The position numbers and the translations under genes were made by a program. Under the pieces are notes generated by a model. The model was not told the DNA's origin. It ran no database searches and saw only the letters and a list, made by a program, of their open reading frames with translations. A DNA stretch of 64,000 nucleotides, taken from NCBI RefSeq assembly GCF_022965805.1, contig NC_133101.1, positions 21,662,868-21,726,867 on the forward strand. The letters are read 5' to 3'. Source of the stretch: Primulina eburnea (Eukaryota; Streptophyta; Magnoliopsida; Lamiales; Gesneriaceae). Shown piece by piece: positions 1 to 11,167 of this stretch (within the stretch, counting starts at the first letter, position 1; each line of letters starts with the position of its first letter).

Positions 1-276
1 TTTATGCTGAAAAAAACACAGAAAACCAAAACAAAAGCGCACACAAAGATGGTGGAGTTGTCCATTTTAATGGTAAAATTAAAGAACTGTGACCTATAAA
101 CAAGCTTTGATGGCTGCTGACCAACCCATTCTCTGCTCCAGATACCAAAAGTTTCACCAAACAAACACCATCTTACGTGGGTTCTCTGAGAGATTTTAAT
201 GGGCTTTTGTCAAAAATCATATAGGGCTGTATATGGCTATAAAAGCCATCTCATTTTAAATTCCTAGTAAAATGTA
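1..276. other. Unassigned sequence upstream of caulimovirid remnant
   Basis: No reading frame that I recognise. The base composition is less AT-rich than the remnant that follows. It ends in a TATA-like box near 238. It could be a caulimovirid promoter or leader, or the edge of another element. Confidence 0.4.
238..245 (+). promoter_or_regulatory. Possible TATA box
   Basis: TATAAAAG lies about 30-40 bases before the first caulimovirid-like frame. Caulimovirids do use strong TATA promoters, but one directly before capsid sequence is not the usual position, so this may be coincidence or a rearranged promoter. Confidence 0.3.
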
Positions 277-774
277 ATGAATCTTATAAAAAAACTATAT
301 GAATTTTTTTTAAATACAATAAGAAAAATTCTAAATCAAAATAAGAATTTTATAAGAAAATTAAAAAATCCAAACAACATCGTAAAAAATCTTTTAAAGA
401 TTTTGAATGTTATAAATGTCATGAAAAAAGGGTATACTGTTAATTATTGTAGATTAAATAAACAATTAAATCAATGAGAATTAAAGGAAGAAATATTAAA
501 TAAAATTTATAATCTCTTAATTGATTTTTCCGAGTCTTATGATTCAGAATTTGAAATTTTTTCTTCTAAATCTAAATATGAAAATGAATCATTACAAATA
601 GATGAATTAATTACATCTAGTAACGAATCTGAAAAACAAATGAATATGCTTTCGAAATATCAACAATTCCTTTTTGATATTTTAAAAAACATAAATGATC
701 TCAATATTCAAAAGGATTATTTTGATAAATTTTTAAATCTATCAAAGAAAATAAAGAAGAAAAATCAAACATAA
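277..774 (+). pseudogene. Caulimovirid capsid protein C-terminal part (decayed)
   Basis: Very Lys/Asn-rich frame leading to a retroviral-type zinc knuckle at 408-450: CYKC, then a single-base frame slip, then a C-terminal half in which Tyr stands where the His should be. After an in-frame stop at 475-477 the same frame continues to 774 as an acidic, Ser/Glu/Asn-rich tail that looks helical. Order and composition match the end of the coat-protein domain of plant pararetroviruses, where the knuckle binds nucleic acid and an acidic tail follows. The frame slip, the stop and the lost His show that it is dead. The assignment rests on knuckle plus context (protease and viroplasmin follow), not on a full capsid domain. 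Confidence 0.6.
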
Positions 775-1074
775 AAAATATTATTTTATCAAATACTTCA
801 AAAAAATACTTACGACTTAAACAATATTTTGGAAACAAGAAAGAAAATAAAAAATATAGAGATAACTATCCAAGATTTACAAAAAGATATAAAAAATAAA
901 ACTAAAGATAAAAGAATTAAAAGAAAAACAAAAGAAAGACTGTGAAATAATAAATAAAATATTAGATAATATTAATATTGAAAATTCTGAATAATCTGAA
1001 GATAATGAAATTAAAAAAATTAAACCTTGAAAAAATTCCAAAAGACTTTCTTTTTGTATCAAGAGAAATAACTC
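775..1074 (+). other. Degenerate caulimovirid spacer
   Basis: AT-rich, Lys/Asn-rich broken frames between the capsid tail and the protease. Probably decayed polyprotein sequence; no domain seen. Confidence 0.4.
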
Positions 1075-1440
1075 TTAGAAAATAAATACTAAAAATAAAT
1101 CTAGTATTTTCAAAAAAATTTAAAATTAATACAATAGCTTTTTTTGATACTGATGCTGATTTAAATTTTATAAAATCAAGGATAATACCTAAAAAATATT
1201 AAGAAAAGAAAAATGAAAAACAATCAGCTGCTAACAATTCTAAATTAAATGTTAATTAAAAAACAAAAACATCAATATTAAACAATGGATTTTTTATTAT
1301 TAAAATTACATTTGTTCTAGTTAATTATATACATCATACCGTAATCTTACGAACACCTTTTATAGGATTAATTATTCCATATAAAGTAAATAATAATTCC
1401 ATCTCTTTTAAAGTTAATTAGAAAAATTAGAATTCTTAGA
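1075..1440 (+). pseudogene. Caulimovirid aspartic protease (decayed)
   Basis: A broken plus-strand frame contains FFDTDADLNF starting near 1140, which corresponds to the caulimovirid protease active site D-T-G-A-D; the Gly has become Asp. About 150 bases later comes VILRTPF, matching the conserved ILGTPF-type strand at the end of the protease fold, followed by a PYKV segment that normally leads toward the reverse transcriptase. Several stops lie within. In the living virus this domain cleaves the polyprotein. Here the catalytic Gly is missing and the frame is interrupted, so it is non-functional. Confidence 0.65.
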
Positions 1441-1854
1441 AAAACCTCGTACAAGAAATCTAAATTTAATAAAAGCATATTCTATATATGAAAATAGTAT
1501 TAATGTAATAATCCAATGAAAAAAATTTCATCTAAACAATCTTAAAAATGACATTTCTCTAAAAAGAATAGAAACTTATGGATATTAAAAGGATTATGAA
1601 AGAATTCTAACAAATTTATTTGATCCATGTAGGAAAATGACATCATCAAGCAAATTTGATTATTCACTACAAAAATCCCTCACATAATTATTTTCTTTTG
1701 GAGATATCAATCTCCTTGTTTATCCAGAAAACTCACAAAAATGTTTCAGGATTTCAAGACCATTTATTATAGAATAATCTGAAATTTTTTTATTAAATTC
1801 AATATGAAACGTTTAATCAAATGATTTCAATCAAAAAGTCATAGTTCTAAATGT
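1441..1854 (+). other. Short decayed stretch where RT/RNase H would be expected
   Basis: Only about 400 bases separate the protease from the viroplasmin domain, too little for reverse transcriptase plus RNase H. No YxDD-type motif is visible in any frame, so an internal deletion is inferred. The weak plus-strand frames here are not recognised. Confidence 0.45.
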
Positions 1855-2749
1855 CTTGGCCTATTATTTCAGTCAAATAAATATTTCTTCCCAACAAACA
1901 CATGAAGCTGATTCAGAAAACTTATCATATTATGTTGTTTATCAAGGGAAGATGACAAAAATCTACAACCACTGGACCTGAGTGGATGAAGTAATTAAAA
2001 ATGAACAAAATCTTTATATAAAAGTTTTAAAACCCTTCCTAAAGCTCTAGAATCAGCCAACTTTATATTGGTCCAAATTACTTTATTAATTATCCAGTTA
2101 GAAAAGAAATAAATATTCAAAAAAATTATGGTAAACAAATAGCCAATGAAAATAGTTTTCCAAAAAAGAGTTTTTATGAAATTTTTAAAAAGATTTTAAA
2201 ACTGATATTCAATTTTGTAACCATTTAAAAGACTAAATGATTCTAAATCATTAATGTCTGATAAAATTAAGGAAATGATGGAAAAATTACAAGAAACATA
2301 AGCAGCCCTTAAGATGAACCTTATTAACTTGGACCTTCTTAAAAAGATCTAAGATTTTGAAATAGACAAACCTAGTCTATTTAATTCCAATAAAAAACTG
2401 AGACCAACAAGAATTTTAATGAGACCACTTACAGAATTAAGTATATCACCTACTCAAATAAATGAAATTATTTTCTCAAAAGCCAAACAAAATTTTCACC
2501 AAAAATTCCAAATGATCCAAGAAGCTCTTTTCTTAAAACCCGAAGGCATAAAAATTATTCTTTTAAAAGGAATAAATGAATATACCAAACATAAAATTAA
2601 TTACCAAAAAGAAACTTTAGACATAGACAATTGTTCTTGTCAACTTCAATTCTACATCCTTTCTACTCAAATATACTTTTCAGTTTTTAGAGATTTTTTC
2701 ATCCAGATAAATAATAAAGAAGAAAGAATAAGTATAAATTCTTTATTAG
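1855..2749 (+). pseudogene. Caulimovirid transactivator/viroplasmin gene, 5' part (split by element C)
   Basis: Around 1928-2060 a frame reads YYVVYQGKMTKIY followed by a Trp and a conserved hydrophobic spacing, which fits the Cauli_VI (viroplasmin) fold shared with the N-terminal domain of RNase H1. Stops and frame changes follow, then an open stretch from 2419 to the insertion site. In caulimoviruses this protein builds inclusion bodies and permits translation reinitiation. Element C interrupts the gene at 2749/30155; the 5-base duplication ATTAG is at 2745-2749 and 30155-30159. The coding frame resumes on the far side, so the two parts were contiguous before C landed. Confidence 0.65.
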
Positions 2750-3343
2750 GTTCATGCCCCGAGACCGAGACGTTGGTGACATCCGGCATTGTTAATCAAA
2801 TAACAATAAGCCTCATAGCAAATAGCCAAATACCAGTCTATTTCATAAAATTCCATTGTCTTTACATGAAAGGAAAAATACAGAGGTTGCGGAAGTGAAA
2901 AGTACAAACATTACTAAGAAAGACAAATGAATACTAACGGGCTTGAACATCCAGAACTTGAATTCCTTTCTTCTAATTCTTTATCAATCCCAGAACTGCT
3001 CCTACTCCTTTTGTTCTACCTGTTCTTCATTCTCATCTGGAGATGGACGCAAGGGGGGTGAGCGTTTTGGGAAACACTCAGCAAGCGGGGCCGATCGAAT
3101 ACCAAAAAACATTTGATACATAATAATTTTAAAATATTCTTCTTTTTACGTAGCATAATATATCAGAGTTGAATGAACAGAAGTCAAACATTGAACAAAT
3201 CAGAGCTTCAGAGTTGGATGAACAGAAATCAGACTTAGAACAAATCAAAACTTCGAATTAGAACATTTCAGAGCAGAACTTATCAGACCAACAAATTATA
3301 ATGATCATGGGCTATCCTTGATCTTGGGCTCCCTCTAGGGCCT
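2750..3343 (-). repeat. Element C 3' LTR, truncated
   Basis: Matches the first about 600 bases of the LTR at 28693-30154. The first two bases have changed from TG to GT; the following bases align without a gap. Homology stops at 3343, where LTR fragment D begins. The rest of this LTR and the 3' untranslated region of C are missing. Confidence 0.85.
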
Positions 3344-5577
3344 TGTAACGCCCCGAAAAATTTAATAATCCACGTAAACCACATGCATGCAAGTTATTAA
3401 ATTCATTTGCATTTCAATTAATTGTTTTAATTGCATAAATTAATTATGTTATGCATATTGACATGTTAAAATATACTTTTCTACATGATTGCATTAAAAT
3501 GTATTTTTAAAAGGTTATTCGAGTTGCAATCGAGGAATGGAGACAGAGGACTGAAAAATATAAATATTTTTATTGGTTAATTGTTTTTAATTATTTAAAA
3601 TATGGGTGATGCTTTTTCTTATTTTTGAAAATAAGGGGTTTTGAGGCGATTTTATAGCCGAGACGTAAATTTTATCGGTGTTGGTTTTTCAACAAAAATA
3701 CGAACGTTTTGGCAACCCGGCTAATAAATTCACAAACTTATTTAATCAAAATTATTTTAAATATTTTAATTAAACAATAATGAGTTAAATGAGCCTAATT
3801 AAGTTTTTTAATGGGCCTAGCCTTGTTAGTGGATTATTTAAGTATATAATATACTAAACTACCCCATAACTCTTCCCATAACCCACGCCCCACTCCCCAA
3901 TTCCATAAAATCTCTCCTCTCAAATAATTCTACACGACACACACCTAATATTCATCAAGGGAAATTCGAAGGTTTTCAAAGGAAATTCAAGTCATCGTCT
4001 TCGTGCCATCGTTCTCGATTCGTCGACGTTTATTCGTGCCCAAAACACGCAAAGGCGCGCCATATTCTTTTCTTCAAACATCTATCACACCATATTATTT
4101 TATTTAATTGAGTCTTTGCATGAAAAACAAGTGCATCATGAAACAATTTCTTTTTTGTGGCAAATGTGAATTTTAAAGCTTGTAATGCATCCAAAATCAT
4201 GTTTAATATGATCTAAAGGGGCTGCCATGATTTGGATAGGTTTGAGGGATGTTTTTACATGTTTTAAAGAGTCCTAAATCACACCAATCATGCTGCACAC
4301 GTACATAGCAGAATTTGGAACCAACTTTTTGTCATGGGGTTTGAAGGGCTCGGTTTAAGGGAGATAGTGGCTGGGCTTGGGTTTGTTTGGGACCAAGGCT
4401 TCGCTAAGGGGTGTATGAGTCAAGGGTGGAGTCCTAGCCACGCTAGGACTCGAACACCAAGGCTGTGAAGGAGTCCTAGCAAGCTAGGACTCCCACCCGA
4501 GAGCTTGAAGGGAGGATCGCGCAGGTGCTGTCTTGTGCAGCGCCTTGCTGCGTGGTTTAGGGATTCATGATAGGGGTGGCTTGGTTCAGGGACTAGTCAA
4601 GATTCAGTAAGAGGCGGGTATGGTCGATGGTTAAGGGCTGGTGGAGTCCTAGGCGGCTAGGAGTCCCAAGACAACAAGAACACTTCACACGCACACATGC
4701 ATGCACTTGGGTTCAGGGTCCAGGGGCTATGCTGCAAGCCAGACGCTGGTTCATGGGCTTGGGGCTGGTCAATAGGGTTTGTAGATTGGTTGGCTAGGGT
4801 TTGGCTTGAGGTGGCTCGACCATGGCTCGAGTATTTTGGGAGATGACTCGTTGTATTCGATAAGGTATCAAAAACAAAAATCAAGGAACTAAAATTGAAA
4901 CCATGGGTCTATGGGTGTGTTTCATGGCTGACAAGGGTAGAATAAATAATAAAAATGTTATATTTAAAATTTGGGATCAAAATAACGAGTTTTGGATTTA
5001 TCCGAGATTTAATCGCCGCACGAAACGTTAATTAAAGAATTAATTGAAACACCTAGATTTAAGCTTAATAAAATTATGAAAAATTTTATTTAAGCTCAAA
5101 TAATTATTAAAATTTTAATTTTTTAATTTGGAAATTTTATATTAAGGTTTGGTTTAATTATGGATTAAAAACATTAATACGTTATAGTTAAAGAATAATT
5201 TAAAAGTCCTGGATTTAAGCTCAATAAAAAATACAAGAAAATTCATGTAAGATTAAATAATTATTTGGGACATGTTAGAGTAAATGAAATTAAGAAAATG
5301 TCAAAAATGTGAAATTTTACGTTTAGGGGTAAAACGGTAATTTTACACCCAAAAATTAGTAAACGTCATGGAATTGTCCTGAATGCTGTTTTATATGCTA
5401 ATATGATTATTTTAAATTTTTGTGTATGTTTATATGTTAAAAGTTTTATTTTAAAATGTTTATGGATTTTTATATGTCAAAATGGGTATTTTAAAAGGTT
5501 TATGGAATTGTTATGATTTCATATGTCAAAATGTATTTTAAATGTTATGATTTAATATGTTAAAATGTAGGTTTTAC
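3344..5577 (+). repeat. Fragment D: truncated LTR in the 3' LTR of element C
   Basis: Starts TGTAACGCCCCG at 3344, a typical plant gypsy LTR start. Its later part (3840-5560) is similar to D2 at 34342-35800, which continues for about 900 more bases, so D lacks its own 3' end. It abuts the C integrase tail at about 5577. No gag or pol follows. It contains inverted repeats built on GGAGTCCTAGC (4428-4451, 4470-4493). The missing end of D together with missing C sequence implies a deletion across the junction. Confidence 0.7.
4470..4493. repeat. Perfect 11-base inverted repeat in fragment D
   Basis: GGAGTCCTAGC at 4470-4480 and GCTAGGACTCC at 4483-4493, loop AA. A 10-base version with a 3-base loop lies at 4429-4451 and a degenerate third near 4643-4667. 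Confidence 0.8.
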
Positions 5578-8436
5578 CATATTGATTCCCATTCCGTATG
5601 GTTTGACCATTGTATTTTCACGTACGGGATGTTGCAGTGACGTAGCACTTGTTCTTTGGTGTCCATTATACGGATAGGGACTTATTCATATTTCAATTCT
5701 TCATTCAGGTTGCCGTCAAGTAGTAGTGGTGCAACCTCGAGAATATGACTCGAGTCGGGAATGTATTGATTTAGTTGTGAAACGTGGAAGACGTTATGGA
5801 TTCTTGACATGTCAGGCGACAAGGCTAGCCGATAAGCTAGGGTTCCGATTCTTTCCAGAATTGCGAAGGGTTCGACGTATCTTGGGTTCAATTTTCCCGA
5901 TTTGCTGCAGCGGACCACTTCTTTCATAGGTGAAACCATGACATAGGTCTTCTCTCCGACTTCAAACTCCAACGGCCTTCTCTTCAAGTCAGCCCAACTA
6001 TTTTGTCGGTCCTGAGCCGCTTTGAGTTTCTCCCTGATGATAGATACCTTCTCAACCGTGATCTGTACTAGTTCAGGCCCAGTGATTGCTTTCTCCCCAA
6101 TTTCGTCCCAATACAGGGGCGATAAACATTTTCTTCCATAGAGTGCTTCATAAGGGGCTATCTCTATGCTACTGTGGTAGCTGTTATTGTATGCGAACTC
6201 TATTAGAAGTAGATGCTCACTCCAATTTCCTTTGAAATCTAGAGCACACGCCCTTAACATGTCCTCTAAGGTTTGAATTGTTCTTTCGGTTTGGCCATCT
6301 GTTTGCGGGTGATAGGCCGTGATGAGGGTGACTTTGGTTCCCATGGATTTTTGGAAACTTTTCCAGAATCGGGACACAAACCTTGGATCCCTATCAGATA
6401 GTATACTTGCTGGAACTCCGTGTAATCTTACTATGTTTTCCATGTACAAGGTGGCTAGTTTATCTAGGTTGTAGTTCATTATCACCGGTAAAAAGTGTGC
6501 CAATTTGGTCAGTCGATCGATAATAACCCAGATCCCATCATGGTTTTGTCTTGACTTTGGTAATTCTACCACAAAGTCCATGGAAATGTGCTACAACTTC
6601 TATGTTGGGATCTCTAGCGGTTGTACGAGTCCTCCGGGTCATTGATGTTTGGATTTGACCTGTTGAAAAATTCGGCATTTAGCGACAAAGTCAGCTACGT
6701 CCTTCTTCATTCCATTCCACCAGTAATTCTGTTTCAAGTCTTGATACATTTTGGTGCTCCCATGGTGAATTGAGAACTTTGACTTGTGTGCCTCAGACAT
6801 TACTTCTCATCTTATCTCATCGAGGTCTGGTACACATAAACGTCCTTTCATCCACATGACGCCTTTCTCATCAGTTTGGAATTCTTGAGCTTTTCCTTCT
6901 TGAAGTTGCTCCTTAATTTTTTCTATGGAAGGATCGTGATTTTGCTTCAGCTTGATGGTTTCTTGAAGGCATGGTTGAGCTGAAAGAGCCGATAATTTCA
7001 CTTTTCCTACGTCTCTTCGGTCAAGGCATCTGCTACCTTGTTGGCTTTACCCGGATGGTAGTTGATTGTTAGATCATAATCATTCAAGAGTTCAATTCAA
7101 TGTCTCTGCCTCATGTTTAATTTCTTTTGAGTGAATAAGTATTTGAGGCTTTGATGATCAGTGAATATCTCGCATTTAGCACCATATAGTTAATGTCTCC
7201 ATATTTTTAATGCAAATACGATGGCTGCTAACTCAAGATCATGAGTTGGGTAATTTTGCTCATAATGTTTTAATTTCCTTGATGCGTAGGCAATTACCTG
7301 ACCTTCCTGCATAAGTACACACCCTAATCCTCCCTTTGATGCATCAATATATATGGTGAAGTTCTTGCTAGCTTCGGGAAGTACTAGCACTGGTGTAGAT
7401 GAAAGTTTTCTTTTAAGAATCAGAAAACTCTTCTCACATTCTTCGCTCCAAATGAATCTATAGTTTTTCTGCATGAGTTTGGTGAGGGGTATGGCTATTG
7501 AAGAAAATCCTTCAATGAATTTCCTATAATATCAAGCAAAACCCAGAAAGCTTCGAATCTTAGTTACTGATTTTGGTCAAGGCCAGTCCACAATTGCCTC
7601 TACTTTCTTGGGGTCCACTGAGACACCTAGTTCAGAGATTATATGTCCCAAGAAGGCGACACTTGTTAGCCAAAATTCACATATCTTAAATTTGGCATAC
7701 AGTTCTTTTTCTCTGAGTGTCTCCAGAGTGAGGCAAAGATGTTCCTCGTGATCTTTCTTACTTTGTGAATAGACAAGGATGTCGTCTATGAATACGACCA
7801 CAAACCTATGAAGGTATGGTTTGAAGACTCTATTCACGAGGTCCATGAATGCTGCTGGAGCATTGGTAAGTCCAAACGACGATACCGTAAACTCATAATG
7901 GCCGTATCTCGTCCTGAAGGCTGTTTTAGGAATATCTTCTTCTTTGACCTTCAATTGATGGTATCCTGACCTCAGATCGAGTTTTGCAAAGTCCTTGGCT
8001 CCTTTCAATTGTTCCAAAAGGTCATCTATCCTCAGGAGAGGGTATTTATTCTTCATTGTAATCTTATTCAACTCTCTATAGTCGATACATAATCTCATAC
8101 TCCCGTCTTTCTTTTTCACAAATAGTACAGGGGCTCCCCACGGAGATGCACTGGGTATAATTTTTATTTTATCCAACAACTCTTGGAGTTGGTCCTTGAG
8201 TTCCTTTAATTCTGCTAGGACCATTCTGTATGGTGCTTTTGAGAATGGTGCATCCCCAGGAATCAAGTTGATATCAAACTCCACTTCACGGTCAGGAATC
8301 GTGCTAGGAAATTCTTCAGGGAAGACGTCCGAAAATTCCTGAATAACTGGAATTTACTCTATCTTCAGAGTAAATTCGTCATTTACCTCGCTGATCATTG
8401 CGAGGTAAATTTTTTCACCACTTTTCGTGGCTTTCC
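5578..8436 (-). pseudogene. pol: Element C pol: RT, RNase H, integrase
   Basis: Reading downward from 8436: protease-RT linker, reverse transcriptase at 8284-7577 with [11 protein letters not shown] and the catalytic FIDDI, then RNase H at 7474-7190 ([21 protein letters not shown]). A broken integrase zinc region follows near 6650-6780. The integrase core at 6581-5682 has Asp in VIIDRLTK, Asp in SDRDPRF and Glu in TDGQTERT. A stop at the end of the 5682 frame is followed in frame by a chromodomain-like tail (MDTKEQVLRH, YVKIQWSNHTE) that runs to about 5578, where fragment D begins. Stops and frame changes near 7570, 7180, 7010 and 6580 make it inactive. Confidence 0.85.
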
Positions 8437-8745
8437 TGTGACGTACCGTACTTTTCATACTCAAAATTTGCGGAAAAATTAAAAATTTTCTCAAACATAA
8501 AATAACATTCAAAGTTTGCCATAAATTATCTCAACAAAGTCCCCCATAAGACATGTTTGTACAAAATAACTACAATAAAATTTGCTCAAAGTGCTTCCCT
8601 CAAAACATGAAATCAGAGTAAATTAACATTTGCACAAAAACATAAACATTGCGGTCATCGGGTTAGCCTCCCGCTCAGTCCAAGCCTGCCCCTTAGTCGC
8701 CACCTCCTGTCTCCTCATCAACATACTCACCTGCATCGATCAAGT

Positions 8746-8766
8746 CTAGTGAGTCTAAAGACTCAA
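8746..8766 (-). repeat. Shared near-palindromic LTR motif
   Basis: On the minus (element) strand reads GAGTCTTTAGACTCACTAG preceded by TT. The same motif occurs in D2 (36411-36431) and G (62088-62108). Confidence 0.8.
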
Positions 8767-9060
8767 CACGTATAAACTGAGAAATAGCAAGTACTACATA
8801 ATAAAACCGCATGCAACTTTAAAATAGAACATACATACTTGAACTTGAATTTGCTTAATAAAACTTGAACATACGTACGTAACATAGACGTGCCATAACG
8901 TGAAAACTTGTCATAAACATACTGCATACTAGAACATACATACTTCATCATTTTTCGTAGAGGATGTTTCAAAGCAAGTGACTCATAATATAATAAATGC
9001 CTGATCAGACAAACCACAGTACTGGGATGACATGGACGTATCCACTGACACATACATGAG

Positions 9061-9180
9061 ATCCCCGTTCATAATTTAACGGGCTGGTTGGTCCCCGTTC
9101 ATAATTTAACGCTTTCCAACCTCGATCTAACCCGTTCATAATTTAACGGGCGGATTGGTCCCCGTTCATAATTTAATGCT
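9061..9180. repeat. Four-copy repeat of CCCGTTCATAATTTAACG
   Basis: Copies 1 and 3 continue with GG, making a CCCGTT/AACGGG hairpin; copies 2 and 4 continue with CTTTCCAA instead. The same alternating array, with small changes, is in the 5' LTR at 23897-24030. Confidence 0.75.
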
Positions 9181-9567
9181 TTCCAATCCTAAACATAATT
9201 TGGTCACAAGACATTTAACATACCTCAAAAATTTAAAATATTTTCTTGCACGTCATACATACTTACTTGGCATTGTGGGATTCGTTGGATTTCACTTAGG
9301 GCCGCTGCTGCACATACTAAATGAACTTCAACCCTTAACTTGCATAACTTAGACGTAGGTACTAGAGCTCACCACCGAAGTGCATAAATAGCTTATGTCA
9401 TTCTAGATCACTCGGGACTTGACATCGTCTAATCATACTAACCATGACATCAAACCCCGAAACAAACTCTAAGATGCCGTGCGAAAATTTCCCAACCATA
9501 AAAGACATGAACTCACTATTAGAACGTGAAAAGAAGAACAAACAGATTATTTGGACAGAAGGGGTGG

Positions 9568-9712
9568 CGCTCGGGCGGTGGAACTATACCGCTCGGGCGC
9601 CAGGGTCCGCGCTCGGGCGTTAACAAACTTCCGCTCGGGCGCCGAGGTTACGGGGAAAAACATTCGAAAAGGAAGAATGGCGCTCGGGCGGCAGGAAGTT
9701 ACCGCTCGGGCG
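9568..9712. repeat. Array of six CGCTCGGGCG decamers in element A 3' LTR
   Basis: Exact copies start at 9568, 9590, 9610, 9632, 9681 and 9703. The equivalent array in the 5' LTR (24403-24549) has three altered copies, two of them by C-to-T or G-to-A changes at CpG. Confidence 0.85.
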
Positions 9713-11131
9713 TCGAGTAAACTGGACTCCGCGACTTAAAAGCTTATACTCTTCGAATTCGATTACAACAATGGTGAACAACGCCTCGAGACCCGTCCTA
9801 GGACACTATGGCACTGAATCGAATCCACAAATGTCCCAAACATCTCCAAGGGACGACGCACCCCATGCAACACCATAAACTCATAACTTATATTTTGATA
9901 CAACAAAATATTTTTACGACTACTCGATCTCTAATGTGCCTAAGGACGCGAAACAAAACGTCAAAGACCATCCCAAAATCATTAACAACATACCTAACGC
10001 AGCAGAGATCACCCGTCAATCCCCAACGAAGCCTGCAACGATAAAACTTCAAGAACACATTAACATCATAATTTTCTGAAGACGCAGTTTGAGCAGTCCC
10101 ACGAAAAACACCATAACTCACTCAATGTTTATTCAAATAACTCGAATTTTATATCATATCGAAGGTATCGAAAAGTTCTACTTTTTTCGCGTTGAAAGTT
10201 TTCTCAAAATCCCGACTAAAAAATCGCAGTTTTCAACAGAACAGTAAGTTACGAGATTTCAGATCTAAAAAGAATTTCAAAACGCATTCAACCATTTTCC
10301 GCTCAAACGACGAATGTCACACATGAATTTTACGCATAAAAATAACACAACACATAATATGATAGGATCGATGCAGAAAGAACAGAATATACGTGCCTTT
10401 TGATATTTAAAAATACCGATACGACAATACCGAAGCGGAGACGGTGCGAGGCTCGATCCGGGACGATCGTGGCACGAAAATCTTGCAATAAAACCAACGA
10501 GAACTTGCTGTAAAATCGAATGGAAGGGGGCGGCTGCTTTCACCTCTTAGAACCCTAGTTTTCTCCTCTCAAAATAATAAAAATATGATTTGTGAAAGTG
10601 TGTGTGTGTTAAGCGATTTTTAGTGTGTGTAAAAGTGTGTGTGTGTGTGTTAAGGTAGTAATTAGGGAATAAATTATGCTTAATTTAATAATTAGCATAC
10701 TAATGTAAAAAAATGCTAATACTCCCCTAATTAAAGAAAAATACACATTAATTTTTTCATAGCTCCTTAATTAAAATAACACCCACAAAATAAAAAGTTT
10801 AAAAGTCTTAAACTCTCAAAGTTACTAAATAAGTGATTTAAGTTTGAAAATGCTAAAACTCTATAAATTATTTAAAACGCCCCATTCCTGACTTAAAATA
10901 CCGCATAAAATTCCAAAATCGTCACCGGTCTCTTCCTCGATCCCGCCTCGAATAATCGCCTGAAATATGAAACTTGAAAAACATTCTAACGTGCATCACA
11001 TAAACATTAATAATTAAAATAATGCAGTTAAATAAATCATGCAATACTAAGACTCGTTTTAAAATTAATTAAAATGCTTTAATGATTAAACAAATGCATG
11101 TGTTATACGTGTACTGAATTTGGGCACTACA

Positions 11132-11150
11132 GTTCCTCCTCCACTTATAA
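11132..11150 (-). other. Element A polypurine tract region
   Basis: Minus strand GTGGAGGAGGAAC directly before the 3' LTR; primes plus-strand DNA synthesis. Confidence 0.7.
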
Positions 11151-11167
11151 AAATTTCGTCCTCGAAA

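Larger units (their letters stand above)
8437..11131 (-). repeat. Element A 3' LTR
   Basis: TGTGACGTACCG...GGCACTACA, 2695 bases. It contains the shared motif at 8746-8766, four copies of CCCGTTCATAATTTAACG at 9061-9180, six CGCTCGGGCG decamers at 9568-9712 and a GTGTGT tract at 10597-10650. Open frames here are incidental. Confidence 0.9.

Noticed and set aside
9061..9180. CRISPR array
   Set aside because: Four imperfect repeats in a plant LTR, with no regular unique spacers, no cas genes and eukaryotic context.
9526..9739. Arg/Gly-rich overlapping frames (and the copy at 24387-24575)
   Set aside because: They are the translation of the CGCTCGGGCG array inside the LTR of element A; overlapping frames with equal openness and no conserved codon pattern.
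10597..10650. TG repeat as regulatory Z-DNA element
   Set aside because: Short GTGTGT tract, variable between the two LTRs (26305-26352); nothing beyond a microsatellite is supported.
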